From Aestuariispira insulae (GTDB lineage Bacteria > Pseudomonadota > Alphaproteobacteria > UBA8366 > Aestuariispiraceae), in contig NZ_QRDW01000005.1 in NCBI RefSeq assembly GCF_003385955.1, forward strand, positions 186,001 to 250,000: a DNA stretch of 64,000 nt. Direction: 5' to 3'. This document shows, in pieces, positions 42,607 through 52,516 of the stretch. The translations under genes and the position numbers were made by a program. A model generated the notes under the pieces. The model saw only the letters and a program-made list of their open reading frames with translations. It was not told where the DNA came from and made no database searches. How positions within the stretch are numbered: the stretch's first letter is position 1; each line of letters starts with the position of its first letter.

Positions 42607-44769
42607 ATGTGGACTGAGCTTGAAAGCACCTATCGCTATGCCATAGGCCGCTGTAAGCGCACTTTGGTCATTGCGTTTGTTTTTGGCCTGTTTATCAATA
42701 TGTTCCAGTTCGTGATCCCCATCTATATGATGCAGATGTTTGATCGCGTCCTGCCCAGTTCCAGCATGGACACGCTGATCTATCTGACGGCGATCGCGGT
42801 TTTTGCGCTTTTTATTATGATGCTGATGGAGGTTGTGCGCTCCCGCCTGCTCAGCCGGACCGGCAGTTGGTTTGAGGAATTTCTCTCGAAAACCGCGTTT
42901 GAAACCGCGATAGCCGCAGCCCTGGAGCGGAAAAACTATCATAGTGACGCGACCAGGGATCTCTTTATCATCCGATCGTTTCTGAGCGGAGGCGGGATCA
43001 ATGCGCTGCTTGATGCGCCGCTGGTGCCGATCTTTCTGGGGGTGTGTTTCCTGCTGCATCCGGTTTTTGGCATGATTGCGACGGGCGGTGCCGTCGTGAT
43101 GTTCGGCTTTGCGGTCCTGAACGAAAAGGCGACCCATAAGCCGATGATGGAGGCGTCAGAGGCCGGGCGCGAGGCCCATCGCCGGATCGCGGCGGCAACC
43201 CGCCATCCCGAAGCCATTGATGCCATGGGCATGCTGCGCGGTGTGGCCAACCGCTGGTATGATGCCAACGCCAAATCACTGGAATTTCACGCGATCGCCA
43301 GCGAGCGCTCGGCGATGATCTCCTCCTGCTCAAAATTCGTGCGCATGATGATCCAGGTAACGGTTCTGGGGGCAGGCGCAATCCTGGTGATGCGCCAGGA
43401 AATGACCCCTGGCGTCACCATTGCGGTCTCCATGATCATCGGCCGCGCGCTGGCGCCGTTGGAGCAATCGATCGGTGTCTGGAAATCTCTGCTGCAGGTG
43501 CGGGATTCTCTATCCAAGCTGAAAACCCTGTTTCATGAGGTCAAGGTACGCGACAAGGGCATGGAATTGCCGACACCGGAGGGGCATTTAAGCGTTGAGG
43601 GGTTGAATTACCTTCTGCCGGGGGCCAGCAACTATTTGCTGCGCAATGTCAGTTTTGAGATCAATCCGGGCGAAGTTGTGGTGATTACCGGTCCGTCGAC
43701 CGCCGGCAAATCCACATTGGCCCGCATGATCATGGGGACGATCAAGCCGACCAGCGGGGCTGTGCGTCTCGACGGGGCGGATGTTTATGACTGGGACCGG
43801 GGGCAGTTCGGCCGTTTTGCCGGTTATCTTCCCCAGGATATTGAGCTTTATGGCGGGACGGTGCGCGAAAATATCGGCCGTATGGAAGATGCTGACTGGG
43901 GCGAGACGGTGATTGCGGCCAAGATGGCCAATTGCCATGAAATGATCCTGCGGCTGCCCAATGGATATGATTCCCAGATCGGCGAGGATGGGGTGTCGCT
44001 GTCCGGGGGCCAACGCCAGCGGATCGGTCTGGCCCGCGCAATCTTCGGCAACCCCAAGCTGGTGGTGCTGGATGAACCGGACTCGGACTTGGATCTGGAT
44101 GGTGAACAGGCACTCACAGAGGCCATTCGAGAATTGAAAGCCCGCGGCACAACGGTCGTGCTGGTGGCGCACCGGTCTACCATCCTGCGGGTGGTAGACA
44201 GGATCCTGATCCTGCGTGAGGGACAGGTGGAAATCTTTGGTCCAAGGGATGAAGTCTTGACCAAGCTGCGCGGCGGGCGTGGCCAAGGGGCCCTGGAAAA
44301 GCCACAAGATGGAAATGGGGAACCGAAAAGGCTGGCCAAGCCGCATTTGGCGGCCCTTCATGCCCGTGAACAGGCTAAACAGCGGGCGAAAGACGCGGAT
44401 ATGTCCGATGCGCCTGCCACAAAGCGGGCGCGAAAACGGCAGAGTCCCGTCAGTAACAGTCAGTTGGGCATCAAGCCGATGAAACAAGGGAAATCTGGTG
44501 CCGGTTTGGAATTTCAAATGTCCGGTGCGGACGGTGAGCAAAAGAAGGTCGATCCGCAACCGGTTGAGGAAAATGCTTCCGGTGAGAAGCCGTCATCAGC
44601 AATCAAAGGGCGCGTTACCGTAAAGTCGGTGACGGAGGGCGCGGGCAAGGAAGATGCGGATAATATGACAATCGACTGGCAAAAAGCGCGGGCAGGCAGG
44701 GAGACGGATCGCAGTCAGATGCTGCCGTTCCGAAAAGACAAAACGGCGATGAGCAAAGCGGATGACTGA
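42607..44769 (+). CDS. Type I secretion ABC transporter, permease/ATPase (PrtD/PrsD-like)
   Basis: 720-residue inner-membrane exporter half. An ABC transmembrane domain covers about 15-290 (FGLFINMFQFVIPIYMMQMFDRVLPSSSMDTLIYLT is the usual PrtD start). The ATPase domain has Walker A GPSTAGKST at 362-370, LSGGQRQR at 465-472 and Walker B LVVLDEP at 485-491. There is no peptidase C39 domain, so substrates would carry a C-terminal signal. After about residue 555 comes a tail of about 165 residues, basic and Gln/Lys/Ala-rich (HAREQAKQRAKDADMSD, TKRARKRQS), which PrtD-type proteins normally lack. It overlaps the adaptor gene by 8 bp. Confidence 0.92.
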   Translation: MWTELESTYRYAIGRCKRTLVIAFVFGLFINMFQFVIPIYMMQMFDRVLPSSSMDTLIYLTAIAVFALFIMMLMEVVRSRLLSRTGSWFEEFLSKTAFETAIAAALERKNYHSDATRDLFIIRSFLSGGGINALLDAPLVPIFLGVCFLLHPVFGMIATGGAVVMFGFAVLNEKATHKPMMEASEAGREAHRRIAAATRHPEAIDAMGMLRGVANRWYDANAKSLEFHAIASERSAMISSCSKFVRMMIQVTVLGAGAILVMRQEMTPGVTIAVSMIIGRALAPLEQSIGVWKSLLQVRDSLSKLKTLFHEVKVRDKGMELPTPEGHLSVEGLNYLLPGASNYLLRNVSFEINPGEVVVITGPSTAGKSTLARMIMGTIKPTSGAVRLDGADVYDWDRGQFGRFAGYLPQDIELYGGTVRENIGRMEDADWGETVIAAKMANCHEMILRLPNGYDSQIGEDGVSLSGGQRQRIGLARAIFGNPKLVVLDEPDSDLDLDGEQALTEAIRELKARGTTVVLVAHRSTILRVVDRILILREGQVEIFGPRDEVLTKLRGGRGQGALEKPQDGNGEPKRLAKPHLAALHAREQAKQRAKDADMSDAPATKRARKRQSPVSNSQLGIKPMKQGKSGAGLEFQMSGADGEQKKVDPQPVEENASGEKPSSAIKGRVTVKSVTEGAGKEDADNMTIDWQKARAGRETDRSQMLPFRKDKTAMSKADD

Positions 44770-46096
44770 GCAACTGGCGTTACCGGCCCCGGAAGAAGGG
44801 CCGCGGAAAAAACCCAAAATCGGTGGGGTGATCCTGTTCGGCATCCTTGTGGGGTTCGGCTTTGTCGGCGGATCCCTGGTATGGGCGGCCCTGGCACCGC
44901 TCACGTCTGCGGCAATTGCATCGGGCGTAATCACGGTCGACAGCAATGTGAAGACTGTTCAGCATCTGGAAGGCGGCATTATCCGGGAAATCCGGGTGAA
45001 AAACGGAGATGCGGTCGATGCGGGAGACCTGTTGATGCTGCTGGATGATGCGCAGTCACTGGCATCTTTTAAACTGGTCAATAGCCGCTATTTGAGCCTG
45101 CGGGCGCTGGAGGCGCGCTTAATTGCGGAACGGGATGGTCTGGAGTCGGTCAACTGGCCGGAAGAGATTGTAACCAATCTGGAAAACGATGCCCACCTGC
45201 GTGAGATTAAATCGGCCCAGCAGGCGATTTTTGACGCCAGGCGTCAGGCTCTGGAACTGCGTCAAAATATCCTGCTGGAACGGGTGGAACAGTTGAATTC
45301 CCAGGTGACCAGCATTCGGTCCCAGGTGGATTCCGCCAGCCGTCAATTGAAATTCATCGATGAGGAAGTCGATGCGGTGGATGCGATGGTCAAGAAAGGC
45401 TTGGAGCGCAAACCGCGCCTGTTGAAACTGCAGCGTGAGCAGGCGAAACTGGCGGGGGATCTCGGCCAGAGCCGGGGCCGGATTGCGGAAACCCTGCAAA
45501 AAGTTGGCGAAACCAAGCTGCAGATCCTCAATGTCACAACCGAACATATGAATGAAGTGGTCGCAGAGCTGCGCGAGGTTCAATCGCAACTGGATGATGC
45601 CAAGGAGCGCCGCGAAGCCAGCCGGGATATCCTGGAACGCAGCGCCATTCATACACCGGTTTCCGGTGTGGTGGAAAATCTGCAGTTTTTCACCACAGGT
45701 GGCGTCATCGGGCCGGGTGAGAAGATCATGGATATTGTGCCGAAAAATGATGAGTTGATCGTCGAGGCCAAGGTGATGCCGACCGATATCGACAGCGTCT
45801 ATGTGGGGCTGCCGGCCAAGCTGACCCTGTCTGCTTTCAAGCAGCGGACTGTGCCGCAGTTAAACGGCCGTGTTTTCTATGTGGCGTCGGCGCGTGAGGA
45901 TGACAAGCGCACGGGCGAGAGCTTCTATACGGTGCGCATCCGTATCCCGAAGGAGGAAAAAGCCAGGATCGGCAGCTTGGAGCTTATCCAGGGCATGCCG
46001 GTGGATTCTATGATCGTGACGGGCGAGAGCACTTTCCTGAATTATCTGATCGCACCAATCCGCGAGAGTTTTGAACGTGCCTTCCGACAGGGGTGA
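44762..46096 (+). CDS. Type I secretion periplasmic adaptor, HlyD family
   Basis: 444-residue membrane-fusion protein with one N-terminal helix (about 20-45), a biotinyl-lipoyl segment (VKTVQHLEGGIIREIRVKNGDAVDAGDLLMLLDD), a long coiled-coil hairpin (about 95-290), then SAIHTPVSGVVENLQFFTTGGVIGPGEKIMDIVP and the beta-barrel with LSAFKQRTVPQLNGRVFYVSA-like sequence. It links the ATPase to an outer-membrane TolC-type protein, which is not in this window. Its start overlaps the ABC gene, so the two are co-translated. Confidence 0.92.
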   Translation: MTEQLALPAPEEGPRKKPKIGGVILFGILVGFGFVGGSLVWAALAPLTSAAIASGVITVDSNVKTVQHLEGGIIREIRVKNGDAVDAGDLLMLLDDAQSLASFKLVNSRYLSLRALEARLIAERDGLESVNWPEEIVTNLENDAHLREIKSAQQAIFDARRQALELRQNILLERVEQLNSQVTSIRSQVDSASRQLKFIDEEVDAVDAMVKKGLERKPRLLKLQREQAKLAGDLGQSRGRIAETLQKVGETKLQILNVTTEHMNEVVAELREVQSQLDDAKERREASRDILERSAIHTPVSGVVENLQFFTTGGVIGPGEKIMDIVPKNDELIVEAKVMPTDIDSVYVGLPAKLTLSAFKQRTVPQLNGRVFYVASAREDDKRTGESFYTVRIRIPKEEKARIGSLELIQGMPVDSMIVTGESTFLNYLIAPIRESFERAFRQG

Positions 46097-46206
46097 GGGA
46101 GGGCGCGACCCTGCCCTAATCCACTTAAAGATGCTTTAATGAGGCCGTGATAGACTGTTGTCACAGAAGGGGGGGGGCGGATTGGCGTGATGTAGGGAGT
46201 GCGCGA

Positions 46207-46926
46207 ATGCCTAGGTTAGCATGGTTTCTTGTTACCTTTCTGCTGTTCTTCCGGTCGTTATCCGCCCCGGCACAGGAAACGCTGGTCATCTCGGGTATTG
46301 AAAAATCCTCCTACGCGACGATCAGCGAGCGCGTGATGCGCGAGGCCTATGGCCGTATGGGGATCACGGTAGAGTTTTCCGGCCTGCCCGCCGAACGGGC
46401 GCTGGTTGTTGCCGATTCCGGTCGGGTGGATGGCGAGTTATACCGGATTAAAAATGTCCATCTCAAATATCCGAACCTGATCATGCTGCCGGTTCCAATC
46501 GGGATCATGGAAGGCATTGCCATCACCACCGATCCGGGCATTGAGCTGAAGAATTGGGATGATCTCGGACACTATAGTGTCTGTATCCGCACGGGCGTGA
46601 AATTTGCCGAAGCGGGCACCAGGCATCTGCAGGTCCAGACCGTCAATTCAAATGAATTGATGTTTCAGATGCTGGGCCTGGAGAGATGTGATGTGATTGT
46701 TTTGGCGCGCCTGACCAGCATCGCCCTGGCCCAGGAATTTTCAAGGCGCGAAAACAAACCGGTGCAATATCACCTGCTTCAGACCTATCCCTTGTTCCAC
46801 TATCTTCATAAGAAGAATGCCCATCTGGTTCCGGAACTCACAACGGTCCTGGAGGCAATGAAATCCGAAGGCAGGATTGCAGCGATCCGTGCGGCGTATA
46901 TCGAAGAAATTTCCTCGATTTATTAA
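46207..46926 (+). CDS. Periplasmic substrate-binding protein, family 3
   Basis: 239-residue exported protein: signal peptide MPRLAWFLVTFLLFFRSLSAPAQ, then a small SBP_bac_3-type domain (ETLVISGIEKSSYATISERVMREAYGRMGITVEFSGLPAERALVVADSGRVDGEL and LERCDVIVLARLTSIAL). No permease or ATPase of that type is adjacent, so it may be a sensor or orphan. ATG 46207 follows AGGGAG. Its last 4 bp overlap the stop of the convergent amidotransferase gene. Confidence 0.82.
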   Translation: MPRLAWFLVTFLLFFRSLSAPAQETLVISGIEKSSYATISERVMREAYGRMGITVEFSGLPAERALVVADSGRVDGELYRIKNVHLKYPNLIMLPVPIGIMEGIAITTDPGIELKNWDDLGHYSVCIRTGVKFAEAGTRHLQVQTVNSNELMFQMLGLERCDVIVLARLTSIALAQEFSRRENKPVQYHLLQTYPLFHYLHKKNAHLVPELTTVLEAMKSEGRIAAIRAAYIEEISSIY

Positions 46927-48821
46927 ACAGCCCGGCGTTCTGATCTTTTCAGGAAACCATCAAACATAAAGAGCAGCCACAAAGTGTCTGAATGGTCACG
47001 CAGGCCCGACTGGTGCTGGCTGACCAATTTGCGCAGGCGGTCCGGACTGAAATAGCCTGACTGCATCATCCGTTCCGATGTCACGGCTGCGGCCACCTGT
47101 TCTTTCAGGTCCCGCCGGAACCATTTGCCAAGCGGGATCGAGAAGCCCTGTTTCGGGCGGTAGAGGATATCCTGACTGAGATAGGGTTCCAGCGCCTTCT
47201 TGAAGAGATATTTGCCAATCCCGTTGCGCAGCTTGATATCCGGGTCCAGGCTGGATATCCATTCCGCCAATTCGTGATCCAACAGCGGCGAGCGAACTTC
47301 CAGGGAGTTGGCCATGCTGGCCCGGTCCACCTTTACCAGGATCTTGCCCGACAAATATGTGTGCATATCGGCATATTGGGCCTGGCTGATGGCATCCAGG
47401 TGGGAAACCTCCGCAAAAGAAGGGCGTAACGCATCCCGGGCGGAATAGCCCTGCAGATCCTGTTTGAAGCCTTTGGAGAAAAGTTTGCTGCGCTGTTCAT
47501 CGCCGGTATTGGAAATGGCATTGAAGTAGGCGTCCGACGCATCCATCCCCAATTCCTGGAAGGTGGTCTTGGCGCGCAGGAATTGCGGGGCCCAATCCAT
47601 CTTGGGATAGACGCAGCCCAGCATGCCAAAGAGGGGCCGGCGCAGGCCCGATGGGATCATCTGGCGAACTTTTTCTGTGTTTTTATGCAGGCCATAGCGT
47701 CGGTATCCTGCGATCAACTCGTCCCCGCCATCACCGGAAAGCGCAACGGTGACGCCGCTTCTGGCATGTTTACACACCCGAAAGGTGGGCATGGCGGAAC
47801 TGTCACCAAAGGGTTCGTCATACATCTCGCAGACTTTATCGACCAGATCAATGGCACTGGGATCAAATTCGCCGGTGGCGTGATGGGTCTGGTAGCGCTC
47901 GGCCACTTCCTGAGCATAGGCGCTCTCGTCATAGGCCTTGTCCTTCACGGCGACCGAATAGGAATTAACCGGCTGGTTTGAGAGGCCTGCCATCATGGCA
48001 ACAACCGCGCTTGAATCAACACCGCCGGAGAGGAAGGCACCCAGCGGCACATCGGAAATCATCCGAATGCGGGTGGCTTCCTGCAACCGCTCGATCAGTT
48101 CTTCGCCCAAGGCTTCAACCGATCCGGTCACACGCGGGGTCATATCCAACTGCCAATAACGTTCCAGGCGCACCGAGCCACCGCGTTTCTGGATCAGGTT
48201 ATGGGCCTGGGGCAGTTTGCGGATGGATTTGTAAATGGATTTCGGATCGGGCACATAGCCCAGCGCGATATAGTCCTCTACCGCCTGGGGATCAATCTCC
48301 AGCGCCAGGCCGGGATAGGCCATCAAAGTCTTTAACTCGGAGCCGAACACAAGATGACCGTCCGGCGTCTCGCAATAATAAAGCGGCTTTTTGCCAAACC
48401 GGTCCCGGGACAAGAACAGGATTTCTTCGCGGGCATCATATAACGCGATGGCAAACATGCCACGCAGGCGTTTGACGCAATCCGCGCCCCAGGCTTTCCA
48501 GCCATGAACGATGACTTCCGTGTCGCTGTTGGTCCGGAAATGATAGCCCAGACCCTGCAATTCGCGGCGCAAATCCTGAAAATTGTAGATCTCGCCATTA
48601 AAGACAATGGCAATCTCGCCCGTCTCGTCGAACATGGGCTGGATGCCGCCTTCCAGATCAATGATCGACAAACGGCGGTGGCCGAGACCCAGGCCCGGCA
48701 CAACGTGGATGCCATCACCGTCGGGGCCGCGATGGATGATGCTGTCATTCATGGCGGTCAGAACCGCCGGGTCAACGGGCCGCTTTTCCCGGCTGTCGAA
48801 AATCCCCACCAAGCCACACAT
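46923..48821 (-). CDS. XrtA-associated amidotransferase, asparagine synthase type
   Basis: 632 residues. The N-terminal glutaminase starts MCGLVGIFD, with Cys2, then IIHRGPDGDGIHVVPGLGLGHRRLSIID and IVFNGEIYNF. The asparagine-synthetase domain has the PP-loop LSGGVDSSAVVAMMAG, SYSVAVKDKAYDES and ALSGDGGDELIAGYRRY. This matches the family called exosortase A system-associated amidotransferase 1, thought to amidate sugars or an acceptor in exopolysaccharide synthesis. It is on the opposite strand to most of the locus. A sure family member, but the exact subfamily is from memory. Confidence 0.9.
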   Translation of the reverse strand: MCGLVGIFDSREKRPVDPAVLTAMNDSIIHRGPDGDGIHVVPGLGLGHRRLSIIDLEGGIQPMFDETGEIAIVFNGEIYNFQDLRRELQGLGYHFRTNSDTEVIVHGWKAWGADCVKRLRGMFAIALYDAREEILFLSRDRFGKKPLYYCETPDGHLVFGSELKTLMAYPGLALEIDPQAVEDYIALGYVPDPKSIYKSIRKLPQAHNLIQKRGGSVRLERYWQLDMTPRVTGSVEALGEELIERLQEATRIRMISDVPLGAFLSGGVDSSAVVAMMAGLSNQPVNSYSVAVKDKAYDESAYAQEVAERYQTHHATGEFDPSAIDLVDKVCEMYDEPFGDSSAMPTFRVCKHARSGVTVALSGDGGDELIAGYRRYGLHKNTEKVRQMIPSGLRRPLFGMLGCVYPKMDWAPQFLRAKTTFQELGMDASDAYFNAISNTGDEQRSKLFSKGFKQDLQGYSARDALRPSFAEVSHLDAISQAQYADMHTYLSGKILVKVDRASMANSLEVRSPLLDHELAEWISSLDPDIKLRNGIGKYLFKKALEPYLSQDILYRPKQGFSIPLGKWFRRDLKEQVAAAVTSERMMQSGYFSPDRLRKLVSQHQSGLRDHSDTLWLLFMFDGFLKRSERRAV

Positions 48822-49122
48822 CAGGCAATGCCCCTATTGATAAAGTCATTTTTTTGCTGTCACGTTTGGTATCGTATGGTGGATCATTCTTCAATTGTTT
48901 TTGCTGGGCCGGGCCAAAGCGAGGGCAGAAACCGATCGGCAGCGTGTGGATCAGCAGGATCCCGATTTTATGTTGGCGATTTCCGGGACGGTTGCGGTTG
49001 GCCTGCGCGGATTCGGTTCGCCAAGGCTTGAGATTTGGGCTACACTTTACCCTGGGAGACAGACAGTTGCGGGTAACAATGGCGGACGGAAGCAGTCTTG
49101 CCTGGGGAACGAAGGGGTGGTC
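48822..49122. other. Divergent intergenic region
   Basis: 301 bp between the amidotransferase start and the small charged protein. A frame that continues upstream from the next gene has no codon or ribosome-site support. I see no clear promoter pair or long repeat. Confidence 0.4.
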
Positions 49123-49371
49123 ATGAAAGACGAAAAATCTTCTGCTGAGCGGCTTCAAGCCGGTAAGAAATCTGAAATCAAGCTGCGACGGGCCGATCAT
49201 GATCGGCGGCAGGCGGATCTCCCGTTTGAAGGGCCTGACCGGCGCAAGGCGCGCGGTGGTTTTGTGGTTGAGATCCACACGGACGATGACGGCCGGAAAT
49301 ATTCTGTGGTGAAGCGCAAAAAATATCTTGATCGACGGCGGCCGACCTCCATCCATGATCATCAACGCTGA
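49123..49371 (+). CDS. Small highly charged protein of unknown function
   Basis: 82 residues, very rich in Arg, Lys and Asp, with repeated DRR/DRRK/DRRR clusters (RADHDRRQADLPFEG, GPDRRKARGGF, KKYLDRRRPTS). I do not recognise it. ATG 49123 follows AAGGGG 5 bp upstream. Its 3' end overlaps the protease gene by 17 bp, suggesting co-translation. Confidence 0.6.
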   Translation: MKDEKSSAERLQAGKKSEIKLRRADHDRRQADLPFEGPDRRKARGGFVVEIHTDDDGRKYSVVKRKKYLDRRRPTSIHDHQR

Positions 49372-50200
49372 TCAGATTCTTGATCGGGTAAGAAGTGCTG
49401 CCGCCCTGTTCCTTGGGTTGGGCAGTGTGTTTCTTCTGGCTGAGATGATGGTTGCCCCTGCATTCGCAGAGGGGTTGCCGCCGGCCCCTGGTTTCAAGCA
49501 AGGCGAAATTCGACGGGATCCAACAGGCGGGATCGTTTTGGATGGGGATCAGATCCGGAAACGGATCGTGCCGGAAGGATTTGAGAAGCGGGGTATAGGC
49601 ACCGGTTTTTTTATCAACGGGCAGGGCGATCTGGTGACCAATCATCATGTGATTGACGGTTGCGGTTATGTGACGGTCTCTCCGGTTACGGGGGGAGAAA
49701 AAATCGGCATTGTAAAAGAAAGGGATGAGCGGCAGGACCTGGCTTTGGTCGGAACGGGGTTTCGTCCGGCGGTTCATGCGCCGCTGCGTTCCCTTTCCAG
49801 CGGTTATAACCGGGAGCGTTACCGGATCATCGGCTATCCTACGAGAACCTTGCCGCCTCTGGATCCGGTCCGTGAAACGGTGATCTTGTTGGGCCGTTTC
49901 GGGCCCCGGGACTGGGTGGCGGTTGAAGGTGAGGTCTATCCGGGGAATAGTGGCGGGCCTGCTTTTGATCTTTATGGCCGAATCGCCGGTGTGGTGGTGG
50001 CAAAGCCCGACACGGCGGCGATTTATCAAAAAACAGGAAGCGTTGTAACGGACCGGGGATTTTTGATCGCTGTGGATCATCTTCGCGTTTTTCTCGAGGC
50101 GGCGGGTGTTTCATATCGGAGTGTATCAGAAGCAAAGGAATTCCTTTCCGACCGGGAGTTGGACAAGACGGTTGTGAAACTGGAATGCTGGCGCAAATGA
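49355..50200 (+). CDS. Exported trypsin-like serine protease
   Basis: 281 residues with a long hydrophobic export segment (ALFLGLGSVFLLAEMMVAPAFAEG) and a chymotrypsin-fold domain. The catalytic triad is visible: His in LVTNHHVIDG, Asp in RQDLALV, and Ser in YPGNSGGPAFD. No PDZ domain follows, so it is not a full DegP type. ATG 49355 is internal to the previous gene's end; a TTG at 49328 is less likely. It precedes wecB by 140 bp. A role in trimming surface proteins is only a guess. Confidence 0.85.
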   Translation: MIINADQILDRVRSAAALFLGLGSVFLLAEMMVAPAFAEGLPPAPGFKQGEIRRDPTGGIVLDGDQIRKRIVPEGFEKRGIGTGFFINGQGDLVTNHHVIDGCGYVTVSPVTGGEKIGIVKERDERQDLALVGTGFRPAVHAPLRSLSSGYNRERYRIIGYPTRTLPPLDPVRETVILLGRFGPRDWVAVEGEVYPGNSGGPAFDLYGRIAGVVVAKPDTAAIYQKTGSVVTDRGFLIAVDHLRVFLEAAGVSYRSVSEAKEFLSDRELDKTVVKLECWRK

Positions 50201-50262
50201 TGATGCATTGCCGCCCCCTTTAAAAACCGCCCGGAAAGACCAGCCTGTAACGGAAATACCTT

Positions 50263-50290
50263 TTGACCTTTTTTAATAACCGGGTATGGT
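50263..50290 (+). promoter_or_regulatory. Candidate promoter for wecB
   Basis: TTGACC (50263-50268) and TATGGT (50285-50290) are 16 bp apart, 50 bp before the start. Confidence 0.5.
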
Positions 50291-50339
50291 CGCCCGCGGA
50301 TGAAGCGGGGGCAGTTTCTACCAAAATCGGGAGCTTGTT

Positions 50340-51470
50340 GTGAGCATGCGTGTGTTATGTGTTTTCGGAACCAGACCGGAAGCAATCAAGATGATTCCAG
50401 TTGTTCAGGAATTGGCGGCAACGGAAGGAATCACAGCGAAGGTTTGTGTCACCGCCCAGCATCGATCCATGCTCGATCAGGTTTTGGATTTGTTTGATGT
50501 CACGCCGGACTATGATCTTGACATCATGCGCCAGGCGCAGGACCTCACCCATATTACAGCTGCCGTTCTGGAGGGGATGAAAGGGGTTCTGGAAGATTTC
50601 AAGCCTGATCGAATTCTGGTTCATGGTGATACCACCACCACTTTTGCGGCCTCTCTTGCCGCCTTCTATCAAAAAATCCCAGTCGGCCATGTTGAGGCCG
50701 GTTTGCGCACAGGCGACATATATGCCCCCTGGCCGGAAGAGATGAACCGTGTCCTGACCGACGCGATCTGCGATATGCGCTTTGCGCCGACTGATGGTTC
50801 TGCCGAGAATCTGCGCCGGTGCGGATATGGTGAAGACAGCATTTATGTGACCGGCAACACGGTGATTGATGCCCTGTTGGAGGTGGTGGACCGGTTGAAA
50901 ACCAACGAAAGCCTGCGCCATGAGATGCAAAACCGGTTCGATTTCCTGGATGCGTCCAAGCGTCTGATTCTTGTGACGGGCCATCGCCGTGAGAATTTTG
51001 GCGATGGGTTCCAGAATATCTGCAAAGGGTTTCATGAGTTAAGCGAGCGAGAGGATATCCAGATAGTCTATCCTGTTCATCTGAACCCCAACGTACGCGG
51101 CCCGGTCTTTGATATCCTGGGGGATCGCGAACGGGTTCATTTGATTGAGCCACAGGACTATCTGCCGTTTGTCTATCTGATGACTCGCGCGGATATCATT
51201 GTGACCGATTCCGGCGGCATTCAGGAAGAAGCGCCTTCCCTTGGAAAGCCCGTCCTTGTGATGCGGGATGTGACAGAGCGGCCGGAAGCCGTGGCAGCCG
51301 GGACCGTGCGTCTTGTGGGAACGGACCGGAGCAAACTGGTCTCCGAAGTCAATCGCCTGCTGGATGATGAAGAGGCATATAAATCGATGGGCCTGGCGCA
51401 TAATCCCTATGGTGACGGTCAGTCCTCCCGGCGAATTGTCCGCCACATTCTCGAACGTGGCCAGGTCTGA
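50340..51470 (+). CDS. wecB: UDP-N-acetylglucosamine 2-epimerase (non-hydrolysing)
   Basis: 376 residues, family length. It converts UDP-GlcNAc to UDP-ManNAc. Motifs include [16 protein letters not shown] at the start, [39 protein letters not shown] and [30 protein letters not shown]. Start GTG 50340 has GGGAG 6 bp upstream; ATG 50346 is too far from it. It is followed at 14 bp by the FemAB gene. The upstream glmS and glmU products could feed it. Confidence 0.95.
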   Translation: MSMRVLCVFGTRPEAIKMIPVVQELAATEGITAKVCVTAQHRSMLDQVLDLFDVTPDYDLDIMRQAQDLTHITAAVLEGMKGVLEDFKPDRILVHGDTTTTFAASLAAFYQKIPVGHVEAGLRTGDIYAPWPEEMNRVLTDAICDMRFAPTDGSAENLRRCGYGEDSIYVTGNTVIDALLEVVDRLKTNESLRHEMQNRFDFLDASKRLILVTGHRRENFGDGFQNICKGFHELSEREDIQIVYPVHLNPNVRGPVFDILGDRERVHLIEPQDYLPFVYLMTRADIIVTDSGGIQEEAPSLGKPVLVMRDVTERPEAVAAGTVRLVGTDRSKLVSEVNRLLDDEEAYKSMGLAHNPYGDGQSSRRIVRHILERGQV

Positions 51471-51484
51471 GGCGGGGGAACGTT

Positions 51485-52516
51485 ATGGCTATCCAGATCG
51501 CCGAATTGACTGATGAAACCCGGGACAAGTGGGATCGCTTTGTCGCTGAGAGCGATGCCACTACTTTTTTTCACCGGTCCGGTTGGCGGGAAGTGATTGA
51601 AAAAAGTTTCCGCCATGACGCCCGGTTCCTGATGGCGGAACGGGATGGTGTGGTTGAAGGGATCTTGCCGCTGGTACATGTGAAATCCTCCCTGTTTGGC
51701 AATCGCCTGGTTTCTACGGCATTCTGTGTGGGCGGTGGCATTGCCGCTGAAACGGATGCGGCTCATGACGCCTTGAAGGCGGAGGCCGATTTCCTAATGG
51801 AAACGCTAAAGGCTGAATATGTGGAGTATCGCGCGCCGCAGCGATCGGCTGAAGACTGGCAAAAGCGTGAAGGGCTCTACGCAACCTTTCATCGCGAGAT
51901 CGAGGCCGAGGAAGAGGAATGCCTTAAGCAGATCCCGCGGAAACAGCGCGCAGTGGTTCGCAAGGCACTGAAAAGCGAAATGGAGATAGAAATCGTTATC
52001 GATCCGGACGAGTTTTATCATGTCTATTCAACCACCATGCGCAATCATGGCACGCCTGTTTTTTCCAAAGGGTTCATCCGTAACCTGTTGCAGGAATTCA
52101 AAGGCGATTGCGATATCCTATCAGCCCGCAAAGATGGAAAAGTTCTCAGCAGCGTGCTGAATTTCTATTTCAAAGACCGGGTCATGCCCTATTACACCGG
52201 GGCTCTGCCGGAGGCCCGTAAGACCGGGGCGGCGGACCTGATGTATTGGGCTTTGATGCGCTCGGCTGTTGAGCGGGGATACAAAATTTTTGATTTTGGC
52301 CGCTCCAAGCTTGGAACCGGTCCCTTTTCCTTCAAGAAAAACTGGGGTTTTGAGCCGGTGCCGATCAATCTGGAATTCAGCTTGCGCAATGGTACGCCGA
52401 TTCCAGATGTTAATCCGAACAACCCGAAATATGACCTGATGATCCGAACATGGCAAAAGCTGCCCTTACCGGTGGCGAATGTTATTGGACCGATGGTTTC
52501 CCGTCATCTGGGGTAG
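51485..52516 (+). CDS. FemAB-like protein of the XrtA/PEP-CTERM system
   Basis: 343 residues of the FemAB/GNAT-like family that occurs next to exosortase A genes. It begins MAIQIAELTDETRDKWDRFVAESDATTFFHRSGWREVIEKSF, with RKQRAVVRKALKSEMEIEIV, VYSTTMRNHGTPVFSKGFI and FDFGRSKLGTGPFSFKKNWGFEP later. It may add a residue to a polysaccharide, but the acceptor is unknown. Likely in an operon with wecB. Confidence 0.88.
   Translation: MAIQIAELTDETRDKWDRFVAESDATTFFHRSGWREVIEKSFRHDARFLMAERDGVVEGILPLVHVKSSLFGNRLVSTAFCVGGGIAAETDAAHDALKAEADFLMETLKAEYVEYRAPQRSAEDWQKREGLYATFHREIEAEEEECLKQIPRKQRAVVRKALKSEMEIEIVIDPDEFYHVYSTTMRNHGTPVFSKGFIRNLLQEFKGDCDILSARKDGKVLSSVLNFYFKDRVMPYYTGALPEARKTGAADLMYWALMRSAVERGYKIFDFGRSKLGTGPFSFKKNWGFEPVPINLEFSLRNGTPIPDVNPNNPKYDLMIRTWQKLPLPVANVIGPMVSRHLG

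Noticed and set aside
43588-44559. 323-residue minus-strand frame
   Set aside because: Antisense to the type I secretion ATPase domain, which has all ABC motifs.
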